Assembly (NCBI GenBank): GCA_036936605.1
Contig: JAUPFV010000001.1
Coordinates: 118,242,771 to 118,306,770 of the forward strand
Length of the DNA stretch: 64,000 bases
Reading direction: 5' to 3'
Origin: Limnanthes douglasii subsp. nivea
Taxonomy: Eukaryota; Streptophyta; Magnoliopsida; Brassicales; Limnanthaceae
The position numbers and the translations under genes are program-made. Positions within the stretch are counted from its first letter, which is position 1, and each line of letters starts with the position of its first letter. Below the pieces are notes generated by a model, which was not told where the DNA came from, did no database searches, and was given only the letters and a program-made list of their open reading frames with translations. Positions 31,308 to 43,259 of the stretch are shown here, in pieces.

Positions 31308-32489
31308 CTATTCCAAGTACATCCGGAGATGCTCAATATTCCAAGGATGAGTTAGAACTCTGCCATCTTTGTCTTCCAACCAATAAGTTCCAGGCTTAAT
31401 TCTTTCAACAACCATATACGGACCCTCCCAAGTTGGGGCCAACTTTCCGAAGAGCTTTTCTTTAGTGTGTAAGAAGACCTTCCTTAATACTTTGTCCCCT
31501 GGTCGGAAATCTCTTCTTTTAATTTTGGAAGCAAACCTGCTTCTCATCAAGCCCTAATAGTGTGCAACTCTAAGGTGAGCTTTAACCCGTCTTTCTTCTA
31601 TCAAATCAAGTTGACCTCTGATTGCCACCTCATTAGTATGTTCGGAGAAGTTGTGAACACGAAAGGAGGGGAGAGTTGCTTCTATGGGAGCTACTGCATC
31701 CATCCCATAAAACAAGGCAAAAGGTGATTCTTGTGTTGCAGCCCAAGGTGTTGTCCGGTAGGCCCACAAGACCTCTTGTAAATAATTAGGCCACTTCCCA
31801 GCAGCCCCTTCCAAATTCTTCTTTAAACCGGACAGTATAGTTCTATTAGCCACTTCAACTTGCCCATTTGCTTGTGGGTGAAAAGGTGAAGAAAAACAAT
31901 GCTGTATACCCCTTGAGGCACAGAAGCTCTCCATTTCTCTATTGTCGAACTGTGGCCCATTGTCTGTTGTTATTTTCTGTGGGACACCAAATCTGCAACA
32001 TATGTTGGATAGAATGAATTTTATAACAGCTTTTGATGTTGTCCCTGCTAGAGGGGTTGCTTCTATCCACTTCGAGAAGTAGTCTATGGCCACAATTATA
32101 GTTTTGCGCCCTCCGGACGCTACAAGGAGAGGACCTACTAAATCCAATCCCCATCGAGCAAAAGGAATGGGCTCAGAAATTGACTCTAAAGGAATGGCTG
32201 GTACATGAATTTCATTGCTGTACCTCTGGCATGGGTCACACCTCCTCACAAATTCCTTAGCATCTTTCATGATTGATGGCCAATAGTAACCGGAGAGTAA
32301 AACTCTTCTTGTTAAAGCTCGAAACCCACAATGGGCTGATCCCTCACCATCATGCAATTCGGAGAGGACCACTTGTGACTCTTCATCCCCAAACAACGCA
32401 GGAGAGGTTTACTGTAGGACTTTTTGTACAACACCTCTCTCAATATGATGAAAACACGAGCCTTGTGTTTCAATGTTCTGGCTAGTGAC
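31308..32489 (-). pseudogene. Tat-3 integrase
   Basis: On the minus strand: HHCC domain (SAHCGFRALTRRVLLSGYYW, RRCDPCQRYSNEIHVPA), DDE core with GLDLVGPLL, TTDNGPQFDNREM and HPQANGQVEVANRTI, all three acidic residues present, and the C-terminus GPYMVVERIKPGTYWLED, HPWNIEHLRMYLE ending at 31308. Defects are a TAG at 31554-31556 (CAG to TAG in HYQGLM) and, at the N-terminal edge, an out-of-frame island between a two-base deletion near 32525 and a one-base deletion near 32395. Confidence 0.93.
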
Positions 32490-33035
32490 TTATCTGGAGG
32501 CACGACACCATCGGAGATATTGAAGGAGAGGAAACCTCCAGTCTTGAGGTTGTTTCACTTGTATTTCAAAAATTTCCTCTTCTTTACCCTTACTAAGTTG
32601 AATAGAGGGGCTTTCGAGCACATGGATCCATGGATATGACTCCATATATGCTATGGTTGCCAATGAGTCTGCTAGCTCATTTTCTGTCCGGGGAATGTGC
32701 TCATAGATAACATCTTTAAACTTAAGAACTTCATTTTTGAGGAGGAGTAAATACTTCACAAGTTGCTCCTTCTTAGCCTCAGACTGGCCTTGGGCATGGT
32801 GGATAAGTAGTTGGGATTCACTTAACAGCTTGACCCTTTTTGCCCCACAAATGTGGGCTAACTTTAACCCAGCTATAGCTGCTTCATATTCAGACTCGTT
32901 ATTAGATGCCCTGAAAGCAAAACAAATAGACTGGTACATCTTGTCTCCATAAGGGGAAGTTAAACATACTCCTACACCACATCCCATAGTGCTAGATCCA
33001 CCATCTGTCCGGACGACCCATACTTTTTTATCTTT
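32490..33035 (-). pseudogene. Tat-3 second RNase H (archaeal-type)
   Basis: The catalytic blocks are complete: VWVVRTDGGSSTMGCGVGVC, RASNNESEYEAAIAGLKLAH, LLSESQLLIHHAQGQSEAKK (Ser where D is usual in DSQL), HIPRTENELADSLATIAYME. The reading is open within the 679-codon ORF 32490-34529. The frame is lost at the very end of the linker near 32525. The domain would degrade RNA in RNA-DNA hybrids; in Tat elements it exists beside the classical RNase H. Confidence 0.92.
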
Positions 33036-34625
33036 TATATCAGTAGCTTGCTCTGAATCCCTGTCGGAGTGGAATTCAACCAGAAAATCAGCCACAGCTT
33101 GGGCTTTGACTGCTGTTCGGGGAGCAAAGTTTATGTCGAATTCCCCTAACTCTACTGACCACTTAGTCATCCTGCTCGAAATGTCTGCTTTTTGAAGGAC
33201 ATTCTTGAGGGGAAAAGAGGTCCGGACGATGATAGGATGAGCCTGGAAATAAGGCCTCATCTTTCTTGCAGCTATCACCAAGGCTAATGCCAATTTTTCA
33301 AGTTTCAAGTAACGCCTTTCTGCATCTATCAAGCTTTTACTGATGTAGTACACTGGATGGGGATGATCATCGACCTCCCTTACTAGCACAGCACTGATGG
33401 CACAAATTGAAACTGCCAAATATACAAAGAGAGTCTCCCCATCAACTGGCTTGAACAAAGTTTTGGGGGAGGACAAGTGTTTCTTGATCTCATTGAAAGC
33501 CTCATCACACTGCGGGGTCCAATCAAAGCCCTTTGCACCCTTCAAAGTTTGAAAGAAAGGAGCACACCTGTCCGAAGACCTTGAGATAAATCTGTTTAAG
33601 GCAGCTAATCTCCCCGTTAACCGCTGTACTTCTTTGATGTTTCGAGGAGGATCCATTTGGAATAGAGCATTGAGCTGGTCCGGATCGGGTTGTATTCCAT
33701 GCTCACTTATGATATAACCTAGAAACTTCCCGGACTGCACTACGAACACACACTTTTCAGGGTTTAACTTCAAATTTACTTTCACCAAGTTGGTAAAAGT
33801 TTCTTGGAGATCGGACAAGTGCAACTGCTCATCTACACTCTTTACCATCATATCGTCAATGTATACTTCCATATTTCTTCCAATTTGATCAGCAAATGCC
33901 TTGTTAACTAACCTCTCATAAGTAGCCCCAACATTTTTCAAACCAAAAGGCATCACCTTGTAGTAATGAAGTCCCCTGTCAGTAACAAATGTGGTATGCT
34001 CTTGATCCTTCGGATCCACTTGAATCTGATTGTACCCCGAGAAGGCATCCATAAAGGAAAGCAGCTTGTTCCCAGAGGTAGAGTCTACTAACTGATCAAT
34101 CCGGGGGACCGGATACAAGTCTTTTGGGCAAGCTCTATTGAGATATGTGAAATCAATGCACATGCGCCACTTGTCATTCTTCTTTTTCACCAAGACAGGA
34201 TTGGCAGTCCACAAAGGGTATTGAGATTCCTTAATGTGCCCCATCTTTGTGAGTCTGTCAACCTCTTGCACAATGACATCAGCCTTTTCTTTGGAAAAAG
34301 CTCTTCTTTTTTGAACCACTGGAGCTACATCTCTTCGGACGGATAGGTGGTGTGATATCACTTCTGATGGAACCCCAGTAACATCAGCATCGCACCAAGC
34401 AAAAACGTGCTGATGGTTCTTCAAAAACTTCAACATTTCCTTTTTCAACATTGGTGGCATCTTAGACCCTATCTTGACACTTTTCCCATCTTCCAAACAG
34501 CGTGTTTCTACCTCTTCGATCGGTATCAATACTCCAGGGGTCTCTCTGGGGTCATCAATTTCACCCTCACCCCCAGAAAGGCCCTCAAACTGCTATTGTT
34601 CATTAATACGGACTGCCCCCAGCGT
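33036..34625 (-). pseudogene. Tat-3 reverse transcriptase and RNase H
   Basis: Uninterrupted from MIPIEEVETRCLEDGKSVKI (34529) through RT blocks QEVDRLTKMGHIKESQYPLW, MCIDFTYLNRACPKDLYPVP, FMDAFSGYNQIQVDPKDQEH, FGLKNVGATYERLVNKAF and catalytic YIDDMMVKSVDEQLHL, to RNase H VYYISKSLIDAERRYLKLEK and MTKWSVELGEFDINFAPRTA. Only the upstream linker has stops (a TGA at 34626 and a TAG about 30 bp further). The RT/RNase H module itself looks biochemically intact. Confidence 0.94.
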
Positions 34626-35465
34626 TCAAGGAGCCAGGGCAGTGGCATAACATTCTCTTGCAACCTTTTGGATGCTCCGGACGACTCCAACCTGTCCCTG
34701 AACAGCATACTTCAAGCACTGGTGGACTGTTGAAGCCACTGCATGCATCCTAGAGAGCCAAGACCTCCCTAGAATAGCATTATAGCAAGTGGGACAATCC
34801 ACCACAATAAAGAGTATTCTGACCATTTTCTTGAAAGGGCCCTTGCCCAATCACACCTCTTCTTCGAACTCTCCGATCATATCTGCTGAGCTGCCTGTGA
34901 AGCCCACGACTGACCTGTCCGAATTCTGAATTACAGCTGGATTTTTCATTTTCTTGTAAGTGGTTAGGAACAGGATATTGGCTGAGCTTCCAATATCCAC
35001 CAGGATTCGTCTTATGTCATTTCCCCCTATAGATGCTCCTATGACAACAACATCCTCATGAGGGCCAGCAATGTCTCTCAAATTATCTTCATCAAAAACA
35101 ATAAAGGGGAATGAGTTTGGTGACTGATAGGATGTCATGCCTCCTTCTAGCTGGGAGGCTAAAGTATGAACATGCCTCTTTCTTGAAGAAGCAATAGGAG
35201 CTGTCATAGTGTCCCCTCCGAAAATTGTAAGCGACTCGAAAAATTTAATGAGCCCGGAGACCGATCTAGAACATTCCTCTATAGCACCCACTCTGTTTCG
35301 AGTTGGATCAGGATCCAAGTATTCAGATTCCACGTCAAACCTTTCAACTATAACCATGGATCCCACCGGAGCAGCATTACTTGGACCAACCCGGTGAGAG
35401 TTATCAGGCCTATTGCCTCCTCTTCTTTTAACGTAAGCTCCCAGCTTTCCCCTCTCAATCAAGTT
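34626..35465 (-). pseudogene. Tat-3 protease region
   Basis: Minus-strand frame 35462 to 34626: SGLIKFFESLTIFGGDTMTA, GASIGGNDIRRILVDIGSSA (active-site Asp in VDIGSSANILF), FTGSSADMIGEFEEEV, then a TGA at 34851-34853, then GKGPFKKMVRILFIVVDCPT, CYNAILGRSWL, ASTVHQCLKYAVQGQVGVVR, ending with a TGA at 34626. The Asp-Ile-Gly-Ser-Ser active site is a normal variant for this lineage. Confidence 0.88.
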
Positions 35466-37004
35466 TTAAACTTCTTGTTTCAATGCTATGCAGTCATCAG
35501 TGGTATGGCCAATATCATTGTGATATTGGCAAAAAGAGTTGTTGCGATGCTCTCTGGGAGACTGCAGTGTTGCCGGTCTCCGGTAATGCACCTCATCCTC
35601 TGTTTTATCAAAAATGGTGGCCACACTTTCTTTTAACTCTGCAAACCACTCCGGTTGGACCCATGGCCCTCTTTTGTTTCTGGATTGCTGACTCTGAGCA
35701 GGAGCAGCTGGCTGAGACTGAGCTTTTGCCCTACCATGCCCATGTCCGGTCTCTCTTGCTTTGTTCATGGACTGATTTTGATTGGGATTTGGTGCCACTG
35801 GGGTAGACCTCACCTGCATGTGCACCCTGGTTTTCTTTGTTTCGTCAACATTTATCTGTTTGCCAACCTGATTCAGCAACCCTCCCCATGTCATGGCCTT
35901 CTTTCTGGTCACTGAATCAGCTAGATTGCCTGGGTTCAAACCTTTCCTTAGGGATGCTATTGCCACTTGTTCGAAGCAATCAGCCAACCCATTCTTGGTG
36001 TTCACAAAACGACTTATATATTCTTTCAAGGACTCATTTGGTTCCTGGGCACAATGGATTATTGTGTCTCCATTGCCCTTCAGCTCTTTACTCCCTACGA
36101 ACTGCCTTCGAAAGGCTACCCAAAAAGTATCGAAATCTTTAATACAACCCTGAGGCAGGCTGTTGTACCATTTTAGAGCACTCCCCGTGAATGATTGAGA
36201 GAATGCCCTACAAAGTAGTTTATCATCGTCGTCAAAGTTCATCATGAAGTTTTTAAATTGCTACAGATGGTTGTCCGGATCAGTACTGCCATCGTACTTC
36301 TCTATTTTGGTACTGTCAAACCTCTTGGGGAGGTTTCCGGACATAATTTTAGAAGACAATGGAGATTGCCTCCAATTCCTTCCACGACTGAACACAGTAT
36401 CCTCATTGGGAGCTGCAAAGATACCTGGTTCATGGTGGAAAGCAAAGGGATCCATCAGCATCTTGTCCACATGCCTCCGGCTGTGTGAAGACCCTTTACC
36501 AATATTCTTCTTCATCCTTCCATGTCTATCCCTTTTTCTTGAATACTTTTTGATCTGCCTTTATTTCTTTCTAGTTCGACCCTCATCACTGCTTGAGGAT
36601 AAAGATTTTTCAACTCCTTCGTCATCCGAAGAGCTATCAGAAGATTCTGAGCTTCAGTCAGAACTCTCCACAGGCTTAGACCGGTGAGACTTTTTAGAAC
36701 TGGCATGAGTCTTTTTGGTGCTCACATGAGTTTTTGAAGACTCATGCTCTCTGGGGTTATCAGTGTGATGAGCAACCGATGCTTTAGACTTTTCTTTCAC
36801 CCCCATCTTGGCCTTTTCTGCCCTCAGAGCTTCTATTTCACCCTTTAGCCGCTCACGCTCTTCGATGGTGTATTCATCGTTCTCTCCCACCACTTCGAGC
36901 AAAGCTGGTGGTAGTTCTGGATTGTCCGGATTCATTCGGACAGATTTTCTTAGCTGGTTTTGAATGCTTGATTCAGGCACCTTCGTCTCCCACTGTGGTC
37001 GCAA
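35466..37004 (-). pseudogene. Tat-3 gag
   Basis: One frame from the PBS edge (37004, non-ATG) with four stops: TGA near 36652, TAA near 36560, TAG 36261 and TAA 35466. Regions: VGENDEYTIEERERLKGEIE, Ser/Lys-rich linker, HVDKMLMDPFAFHHEPGIFA, capsid-like FSQSFTGSALKWYNSLPQGC, GNGDTIIHCAQEPNESLKEY, FRRQFVGSKELKGNG, Gln-rich stretch, and zinc knuckle CQYHNDIGHTTDDC (C-x2-H-x4-H-x4-C) near 35490-35535. The first in-frame ATG is the one of MNPDNPELPP near 36930, so the start is unresolved. Confidence 0.9.
36986..37003 (-). other. Tat-3 primer binding site
   Basis: On the minus strand TTGCGACCACAGTGGGAG follows the LTR end CCACACCA after two or three bases. It matches the Tat-2 PBS at 16 of 18 positions. 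Confidence 0.72.
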
Positions 37005-37006
37005 TT

Positions 37007-37416
37007 TGGTGTGGATAATAATCGCCTGAGGGTAGGCTAGTAATTTCAGTTGGTGTTTTAAGGTAGTGTGTGGGTGTTATGTGTTTAGAGTAGAGAGTAG
37101 AGAGATAATTAAGCAGCTTGGTAGCAGTTAATTCTCATTACCTACACTTAATGCAGGTGGTTGGGTATTTATACCCTGATGTTTGGGCCCTTATGGGCTT
37201 TCGGGTCATGTTTAATGGAGCCGGGTCATGTTCAAAGACCTGTGAGCTCTAAGTAGGTGAGCAAGTAGCTTAGTCAAGAAGTGTTTAGGTTTTTAGTACT
37301 TTTTTCATAGTTCGAACAGTCCTATGGTCTAGATATTTGAAGTGAGTTGTCCGGTATCCGGAGAGGTTGGACCGATCTGTCCCTGTACGAGGAGCAGGCA
37401 AAATTCGGACTCATCA
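37007..37416 (-). repeat. Tat-3 5' LTR
   Basis: 410 bp, nearly identical to 26968-27379. Minus-strand TGATGAGTCCGAATTT...ATCCACACCA; TATA box at 37067-37073. Confidence 0.95.
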
Positions 37417-37421
37417 GTTAC
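37417..37421. repeat. Target site duplication GTTAC, right of Tat-3
   Basis: Second copy of the duplication; LINE sequence resumes directly after it. Confidence 0.94.
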
Positions 37422-39247
37422 TACACTAACAAAAATATTCAAAGAGCTGCTCTCGGAATCGATCTTATGAAGGTATTTGACAATTTTTATTGGTATCTCC
37501 TTCTTGATGTTCTATACATTATAGATTTCCTCACTCATATGGTTGACTGGATTATTGATGTATTTCCTCTCTCTTTGACTCCATTAATATCAACGACGCG
37601 GTAAAAAAGGTCTTCGACAAGGGGATCCCATCTCCTCCTTCATTTTCATCCTCATCATGCAAGTATTATCTTTTATTTTTGAGGATACAAACTTTCATCC
37701 TTCTTTGCATTCTATTAGAAGTGCCAGAAGCTCAAAATCATTAACCTCTGGTTTGTGGATGACTTATGGATCTTTTGTCCCGCCAACTTCAACTCTATCA
37801 ACCTCATAAAATATATCATTGAGGAGTTCATGGACCTCTCGAACCTCCATCTTAATCCTAGCAAAATTCAATTCTTTATCTTGAGAGTTGCAGACCAGAC
37901 CCATCGTTCAATCACCACGTCCTTTGATTTTGAGTAAGGTACCCTTCCTATCTGCTACCTAGGGGTTTCCTTTATCACTTACCCATTTTCATACCGTGAT
38001 TGTAGACCCAATTTCAATAAAATTACCATTCGGATGAACTCTTAGACCTCCAAACACATATCTTATGATGGTAGGCTACAACTTATCAAATTCATTCTAT
38101 TTGTAGGTCAAGTATAAAGGTTTTTGCATTTTTATTCTTCCTATTTGTACTTCTAAGGAACATTCCCAATTTTTTCATAGGTTCCTATGGTCTAGACCAA
38201 ATTGAAAATCACTGGTTTAAAAGTTGTAGTATAATATTACCTTGCAATTGTTTGATGCGGCCTTAAGATTCTTGACCCTATGGTTTTGGACGACCTCCCT
38301 TAATAGTTATGGTCCATTTTGAGTGATAATTCTTCATGAAGTTGGTGTAACTAGGTAATTAACAAAAAATTAAAAGATAATTACCTATGTGATCATCCTT
38401 CAAGCTCTTCTAATAGTTTAGGGTGGAGCTACACAATTAATCTAAGGCCCTTTACGACAAAGCTTTACAAGATTGTTATCAGCAGTGAGCACTCTAGCTC
38501 CCTCTGCTATGTATTTTGTCTCTTATCTAATTTCTCGTTGACTGTTATGGCCCTAGTATTCGTTATGATAGAATGTGTAAGAATTGTATAGTTTCATACA
38601 TTATCCACAATGGATTCTGGAACTCGCACAATTAGATCTGTTTAGGTAGAAGGTTACACCAAGCCTATCTGTTTAAAATTAGTAAAGATGTAAAAATCCT
38701 CCAGCCCCCTATGGAAAATAGGATGTTAAACTCTGGGTTCCTAATCAAGATCGTAAACTTTTCACCATCAACAATACCTACCACTATATTAGGCCCTCAC
38801 AATCTATAGGTTTCTTGGTCGAATCGCGTTCGTAATAAGTATAACATTTCTAGACACTCCTTCATTATCTAGCTCACCATACAAAAGAAGCTCACCACAC
38901 GTGACAAGCTTCTCGCATGAGGTTAGAGCAAAATCCCCGACTATGACCTTTGTACATGTACGCCAATGACTAATAATCATTTATTGGTGAAACATTCTTT
39001 CTCACAGCATATCTGAGAGGGGTGCTCCAGGAATTTATAACTCATTTACTTGATATTTGATTGGTTCAGCCTGTTACACATTGTTAGTGCTTGGACTTCC
39101 GCCTCCTCTGGCATTGGTCATCTTTGGCGTACAACATTTTGCGTGGTAATCTACCACTTGTGGCAGGATAAGAATACTAGGACCTTCGCTAACTACCCCT
39201 CTATTGAGTCAATCTTATTTTATCGACTATTCTCTGACCTCCATTAA
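37422..39247 (+). pseudogene. LINE ORF2 part 2: RT catalytic half and zf-RVT C-terminus
   Basis: IQRAALGIDLMKVFDNFYW is the first catalytic Asp block. RQGDP-like GDPISSFIFILIMQVLS is near 37620. FVDDLWIFCPANFNSINLIK (37745-37805) is the FADD catalytic block. YLGVSFITYPFSYRDC and SYDGRLQLIKFILFVGQV (37950-38110) follow. The zinc-binding C-terminal domain has ISRHSFII, TTRDKLLA and CTCTPMTNNHLLVKHSF (38850-39000) and LWRTTFCVVIYHLWQDKNTR (39120-39185). Frameshifts and stops are frequent. Confidence 0.88.
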
Positions 39248-39274
39248 AATTTCTACAGCTTAAAGATCCACTAG

Positions 39275-39392
39275 CTATGAATCTCATTTACTAATAAAAC
39301 TATATTTTTTATTTATCTTTTAGGTATGCTCGTCTATGAATCTCATTTACTAATAAAACTATATTTTTTATTTATCTTTTAGGTATGCTCGT
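39275..39392 (+). repeat. Two perfect 59-bp tandem copies in the LINE 3' UTR
   Basis: CTATGAATCTCATTTACTAA...GGTATGCTCGT (39275-39333) is repeated without visible change at 39334-39392, so the duplication is recent relative to the LINE's decay. Confidence 0.95.
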
Positions 39393-39599
39393 CTCGACCC
39401 GATTTTGATAACTCATGATCACTTATAGTTCCACTTTAATGTTCTACTCCGATGTTTCTCTTTTATTTTGTTGGCCTGTTATCGATGTATTATAATATTA
39501 TTGTTGTACATGCAATTGATTTTCCTTCACCTTGACTTTATGTTTTACGGAGGGAATGCCCCTTGAGTTGTATTTATAAACCATAACCGAAGAATGCCT

Positions 39600-41999
39600 T
39601 AAAATAACTATAACCCGTCACTTTTCATTTTTATTTATTTTTTACATAAAAAATAACATTACTGTATTTTATCATTATATATTTACTTTTTAATTGTTTA
39701 ACAATTTAGAACTTTTTTGTCTTTTAAAAATAAAGTTTTTAAATTTACTTTGCATTAAAATATATGTTAAAATATGTTTTTATACTATTATATTGGTATA
39801 TAAATTAATTATTTTTATTTTAAATGAAATATAATTTAAGATCCGATTTTAAATATTTTTGGTTATTTTGTTCTATATTTTATTGATGTAAATACAAGAT
39901 GCTATGGTTCATTTTTAACTTAAACTATTTGAAAATATTTTTTATGCTTTCGGAGGATATGTTTTAAAGTGTTTTTTAAAATAAAATTTCACGTTTTTTT
40001 TATTTTGTGTGAATAAGTTTGTTATAAAAGCTGAAAGTTTGAGAAACAATTCGCATGTATCGTCTAAAATCATATACAAATTTGACACGATTCATACGTA
40101 TATATGATGCCCGACTTTGCACTAGTTTGAAGTAAATGATGTCTTATTATGTACCAGTTATTGGAAAACGATACCTAATTTCGTACATTTCATGCAAATC
40201 TGGGCAATGTGCACTAACCGTGAGAAATTGTTTATTTTTTTCGACATACCCGATCATAAAGTTATAAGAACTTTTATATTCGAATAGATCATCATATGCT
40301 TATTGATGCATTAACTATTTTCGGTAATGGTCTGATAAATATGTAATGACATAAATAAGTATCACTCTAATAAGTGAAAACACACTATAGAGGTAACTAT
40401 GTAGATACCATGTCAAATAGGTAATCACATAAATAAGTTTCAGACAACTATAAAAATTTTGAACTAATTAATACATAAACAAATAATCCAGGTTATAATC
40501 CATAATCACAACATCTTAAAGAACGAATACGATCATAATTAGAATTTAATTAAAACTCTTATTTCAGTTCTATATAAAAGAAAAATAATGTTCATCATTT
40601 CACGACACAACTAAAAAATGGGTATTGCTGGTTAGAAGATCATATCCCCGAAGGAAAAATCCAGATTGACAAATGCATAAAAAGAAACATTTATGAGAAC
40701 TGATTTTGATACTATGTATTCATGTAATTGTGTTTAAAACAATGGCCATGCTGCAAGAACAAGAAAATAAAAGAACAAGAAAAGTTAATCAATGTCTTCA
40801 TGTAAGTTTTTTTAATTCCAAGATTTAGGACATAACTCAAATTGTTTAACGGTGTTATTATTTATATATGAGTTTAATTCAAGAAATTCAATAAGTGGTT
40901 ATAACTACCTCTTTAAGCTTGATTGTTAAGCTTTATGTTCTTCGATCGAATATGATAATCATGTAATTTTATTTTATGTAAAGGATCCAAACATGGTATT
41001 AATTGTTGATTGATTTGGTAGAGGTGTGTGGATCTAGAATTTTAAAGCATATGTTATTTTATTGATTGAGGATTAAAGAATTCTATATTGTGGGTTTAAT
41101 CAATTGATATGGATTTTACAAGAAACTAGGGGGTTTTATCGATTTGAGATCACGTTGACGCGACAAAAGAGCATTACCATGGCACATTAATCCCTAATCA
41201 AACCAAAAAAATAATGGCCTTTATGCCGCGACATCTCCTAGTGGTTGTCGTGGTAAACCCTTTGTTTTGGTTTTATTTTCGCACCACCCCTTGATGGTTG
41301 TCACACTAACAGCATAAGGCTCCACAAAACTCCACGTGTCAGACATGGTGACGTTGTTATCGATGCAATGAAAATCCCTAACTAAAAATTTGTGTAGCAT
41401 GCACATATATAGAGTTCAGTGATTCATACTTTGACCATATGTTAGCTTGAGGTTTGAGTATATTTAAGTGGTTGATAGGTGTTTATATATTATGTGGTTT
41501 ACATAATTAACGTTATCTTAACTTTTATAAATAGACCATGAAGCCAACACATCACACATCAATGATCCATGTTGGTGAATTGATTTATGTATGGTTTTGT
41601 TGTTTAATGATTAATGCTATTGCAAGCATTACGAGCCCAAAGAAAAGTTATATTTTCCATAATGAATCATGAACATGAGAACGTAGATTGTGAATTGATC
41701 TTAAGTATTTGGTCGAAATATGGACATGTAGACCAATACATCGCACCATAATTATCTTTGTTGGAGGATCCTCTCGAATTAAGTATATTGAAATATAATT
41801 AACAATAAATTTTCTTAAAATTATATAAGTACATGTTAATATGTTTGCGCAAAGCATGGTTTTTTTTATTAACGATGTAAAATTATGTTTTACATGTTGA
41901 ATCCATATTTAAACATTGTTATAATTTTATATGTCAATAAATGTGTTGTTTATATACTATTTGTTGTGTGTGTGTGTTGTTAATCCAACGAAAGTAAAT
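39600..41999. other. AT-rich interval, no gene
   Basis: Very AT-rich to 41100, with no ORF of note. A less AT-rich patch at 41140-41350 has CACGTGTCAGACATGG but no recognised coding sequence. 41536-41584 (ATGAAGCCAACACATC, GATCCATGTTGGTGAATTGA) matches the duplicated unit at 44061-44270 and may be a piece of the copia element downstream. Confidence 0.55.
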
Positions 42000-42760
42000 A
42001 ATTTTAACCAATTAGGCGAAAGACCTCCCACTTTAGATGGGTCAAAGTTTTCTAAATAAAAATATATAAAAATATATTTTAGTTTTCATGATTTTGATCT
42101 GAAATTAAATGTTAAGCAACCTGTACCTTCAGTGAAGATCGTTATCTTGAGGATAATAATTTTTGAGGCATATGATAAGTCAAATATGTTGTGTTTGACA
42201 ATTATAAAACAATAAATACCTTTGGTATTTTGTGAGGATGTCCTGACTAAGATCACTCATGCAATTTAGTATCTCAACGGAGTTGAGAACACTTTTTGCA
42301 ACATTTATAAGGTGAAGATTAAGATGCTGCCAATGTAATTCTCCACCAAAACGTTACATGGAAAAATGACAATAAATAAACATATTCTCCGGATTCCCAT
42401 GATCACCTCAAAGTGAAATGCAGTTAAGATTGACATTCCTCATGAATTTTTGGTAGGGTTTGTGTTTTAGCTTTTTTCAGCGTCAAAATTAGACATGTAG
42501 TAAACTGATTTATCATGCTACTCAGGAGGAGGAGAAACTGAAATAAAAATGTCCAAATGTGCATTTAGTGATTTCTCAACATAGGAAACAAAATGAGAGA
42601 AAGTATGATAGATCTTCTGATAAGACTTATGGTTCAACAACAAAGAAACCTAAGGAATAACTTGATGCAGGTTGATATTGTTTTGTAAAAGGCTATGACA
42701 TCTCAAAAGGTAGTGTGAAAAGTACTAAGCTTATATGAAAGCTAAAAATAATCTCACAAT
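42000..42760 (+). pseudogene. Copia-2 gag remnant
   Basis: Weak. QEEEKLK followed by HLVISQHRKQNERKYD and TTKKPKE (about 42515-42650) resembles the VQEEERLK ... HL ... K-rich block before the zinc knuckle in plant copia gag. The upstream reading is only suggestive. Confidence 0.5.
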
Positions 42761-43259
42761 TCTGGCATATTCATAGTCAATTTAGCTTCGGTTACAAAAA
42801 ATACATGGTAGGTTAATATGAATGTAACCGCCTATATTTATTTTTCTATATAGGGTACGATAAGGAGTCAAAGCCTCTGTAATGGTGAACGACCCATCTA
42901 ACATATAAATGGAAGTCTGTGCTTAGTTTCCACCAATTGTTTTATTTTTGTTGATTTTTCTTGGACATTTTTTTTTTATTTCAAAGATATTAATAATATT
43001 TTGATTTATTCTCATATATAAGATACCTTTGGATATTCAGGTATATTTGGGCATAATTAAATATATTTTTATTTAGATGATAATATATAGTATGCACTGC
43101 ATATTTAAACAATAAATGGTAAGTCTTATTTATTATATATTATTAATTATCAGAAACAAGAAATGATCATAATATAAGGCTAAAATTTACAAAATATTTA
43201 GCACAATTAATTAGGTCAATATCTCTAAGGTAAAATTAGATAAACTTGTTTTTGAAATG

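Larger units (their letters stand above)
26968..37416 (-). mobile_element. Tat-3: full-length Ty3/gypsy Tat-lineage retrotransposon in the LINE
   Basis: A 10449-bp element with its pol on the minus strand: 5' LTR 37007-37416, PBS, gag, PR, RT, RNase H, second RNase H, integrase (to 31308), post-pol motif, paired palindromes, an accessory gene on the plus strand (27821-30814), polypurine tract and 3' LTR 26968-27379. The LTRs (412 and 410 bp) differ by about a dozen substitutions plus small indels by eye. It is the youngest and best preserved copy. Gag-pol is one frame but has about nine stops and one compensated frameshift pair. The accessory gene is open. Confidence 0.95.
25600..39250 (+). 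mobile_element. L1-type LINE (non-LTR retrotransposon), split by Tat-3
   Basis: Plus-strand endonuclease/RT protein remnants are seen at 25600-26962 and, after removal of Tat-3, continue at 37422-39247. The junction is exact: the RT segment QSAFISAHSISNNIIIFQEF...HGY on the left continues NKNIQRAALGIDLMKVFD on the right, as in plant L1 RTs. The endonuclease start is degraded, so a 5' truncation near 25560-25600 is likely. Probable 3' UTR extends to about 39590. Numerous frameshifts and stops. Confidence 0.88.

Noticed and set aside
32273..32639. Plus-strand ORFs over the Tat-3 integrase/RNase H junction
   Set aside because: Shadow frames of pol; no recognisable protein.
35483..36176. Several plus-strand ORFs of 69-107 codons within Tat-3 gag
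   Set aside because: Antisense shadows of gag, which has the conserved capsid and zinc-knuckle motifs on the minus strand.
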